From: Victivallales bacterium
Lineage (GTDB): Bacteria; Verrucomicrobiota; Lentisphaeria; Victivallales; JAUVCU01
Assembly: GCA_029934175.1 (NCBI GenBank)
Contig: JAOZMT010000135.1
Span: forward strand, 1-6,363
Reading direction: 5' to 3'
Length of the DNA stretch: 6,363 nt
A program made the translations under genes and the position numbers. Of the stretch, positions 6,293 to 6,363 are shown in pieces. The number at the start of each line of letters is the position of its first letter. The stretch's first letter is position 1. A model generated the notes under the pieces. It did not search any database and had not been told where the DNA came from. It was given only the letters and a program-made list of their open reading frames with translations.

Positions 6293-6363
6293 CTGCCTTT
6301 GGCACATTGGTGTTGTTCCTCACTTCGACCTTAGGCAGAGTTCGTTCACGACGCTTTAGCGAG
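6293..6363. repeat. Patch of short palindromic modules, probable dispersed repeat running off the window
   Basis: The base composition changes abruptly here from nearly pure A/T to mixed sequence. Three short perfect palindromes follow: TGCC-TTT-GGCA (6294-6304), TCGT-TC-ACGA (6342-6351) and CGCT-TT-AGCG (6352-6361), the last two directly adjacent. CTGCCT (6293-6298) also pairs with AGGCAG (6333-6338), which could close a larger stem. I find no open reading frame or tRNA-like fold in it. The pattern is that of a modular intergenic repeat (REP-like), cut by the window edge. It is not a terminator for the operon, because it lies upstream of it. Confidence 0.5.

Noticed and set aside
6293..6340. 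tRNA or small structured RNA at the right edge
   Set aside because: The stems are only 4-6 bp long and do not form a cloverleaf. No T-loop-like GTTCRANNC or poly-T terminator is present, so modular palindromic repeat fits better.

Overview
The window is a compact, strongly AT-rich (clearly below 35% GC by eye) bacterial segment with five genes, all on the minus strand and transcribed from right to left. The OmpH/Skp-type periplasmic chaperone and the very large AsmA-like inner-membrane-anchored protein point to a diderm (Gram-negative-type) bacterium. No marker here fixes the phylum. The AT-rich diderm gene content and the style of the intergenic repeats would fit the PVC group (for example Lentisphaerota), but that is a low-confidence guess.

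Layout in transcription order: (1) 6173-5769, a small cytoplasmic protein with two TFIIB-type zinc ribbons; (2) 5772-5224, an OmpH/Skp-like chaperone with a signal peptide; (3) 5224-4001, a fused cobalamin-pathway CbiE-CbiT methyltransferase; (4) 4017-838, an AsmA-like protein of about 1059 residues made largely of tandem repeats of about 110-115 residues; (5) 834-205, TsaB, needed for the t6A modification of tRNA. The genes overlap by 4, 1 and 17 nt or are 3 nt apart, so this is almost certainly one operon with translational coupling. A promoter-like sequence and a perfect 8-bp dyad lie upstream of gene 1.

Both ends are non-coding. The left 204 bases begin with a palindromic element containing three ATCTGNG units spaced exactly 10 bp apart, followed by a weak terminator-like hairpin behind tsaB. 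The right end (6293-6363) is a less AT-rich patch of short perfect palindromes that look like modules of a dispersed repeat and run off the window.

Functionally, the chaperone and the AsmA-like protein make sense together: one escorts outer-membrane proteins through the periplasm, and the other probably spans the periplasm and moves lipid. The B12 enzyme and tsaB are housekeeping or metabolic passengers with no obvious link to the envelope genes. The best candidate for something under-described is the AsmA-like protein, with its clear internal repeat and its setting. I see no defence system, mobile-element gene, CRISPR array or RNA gene.
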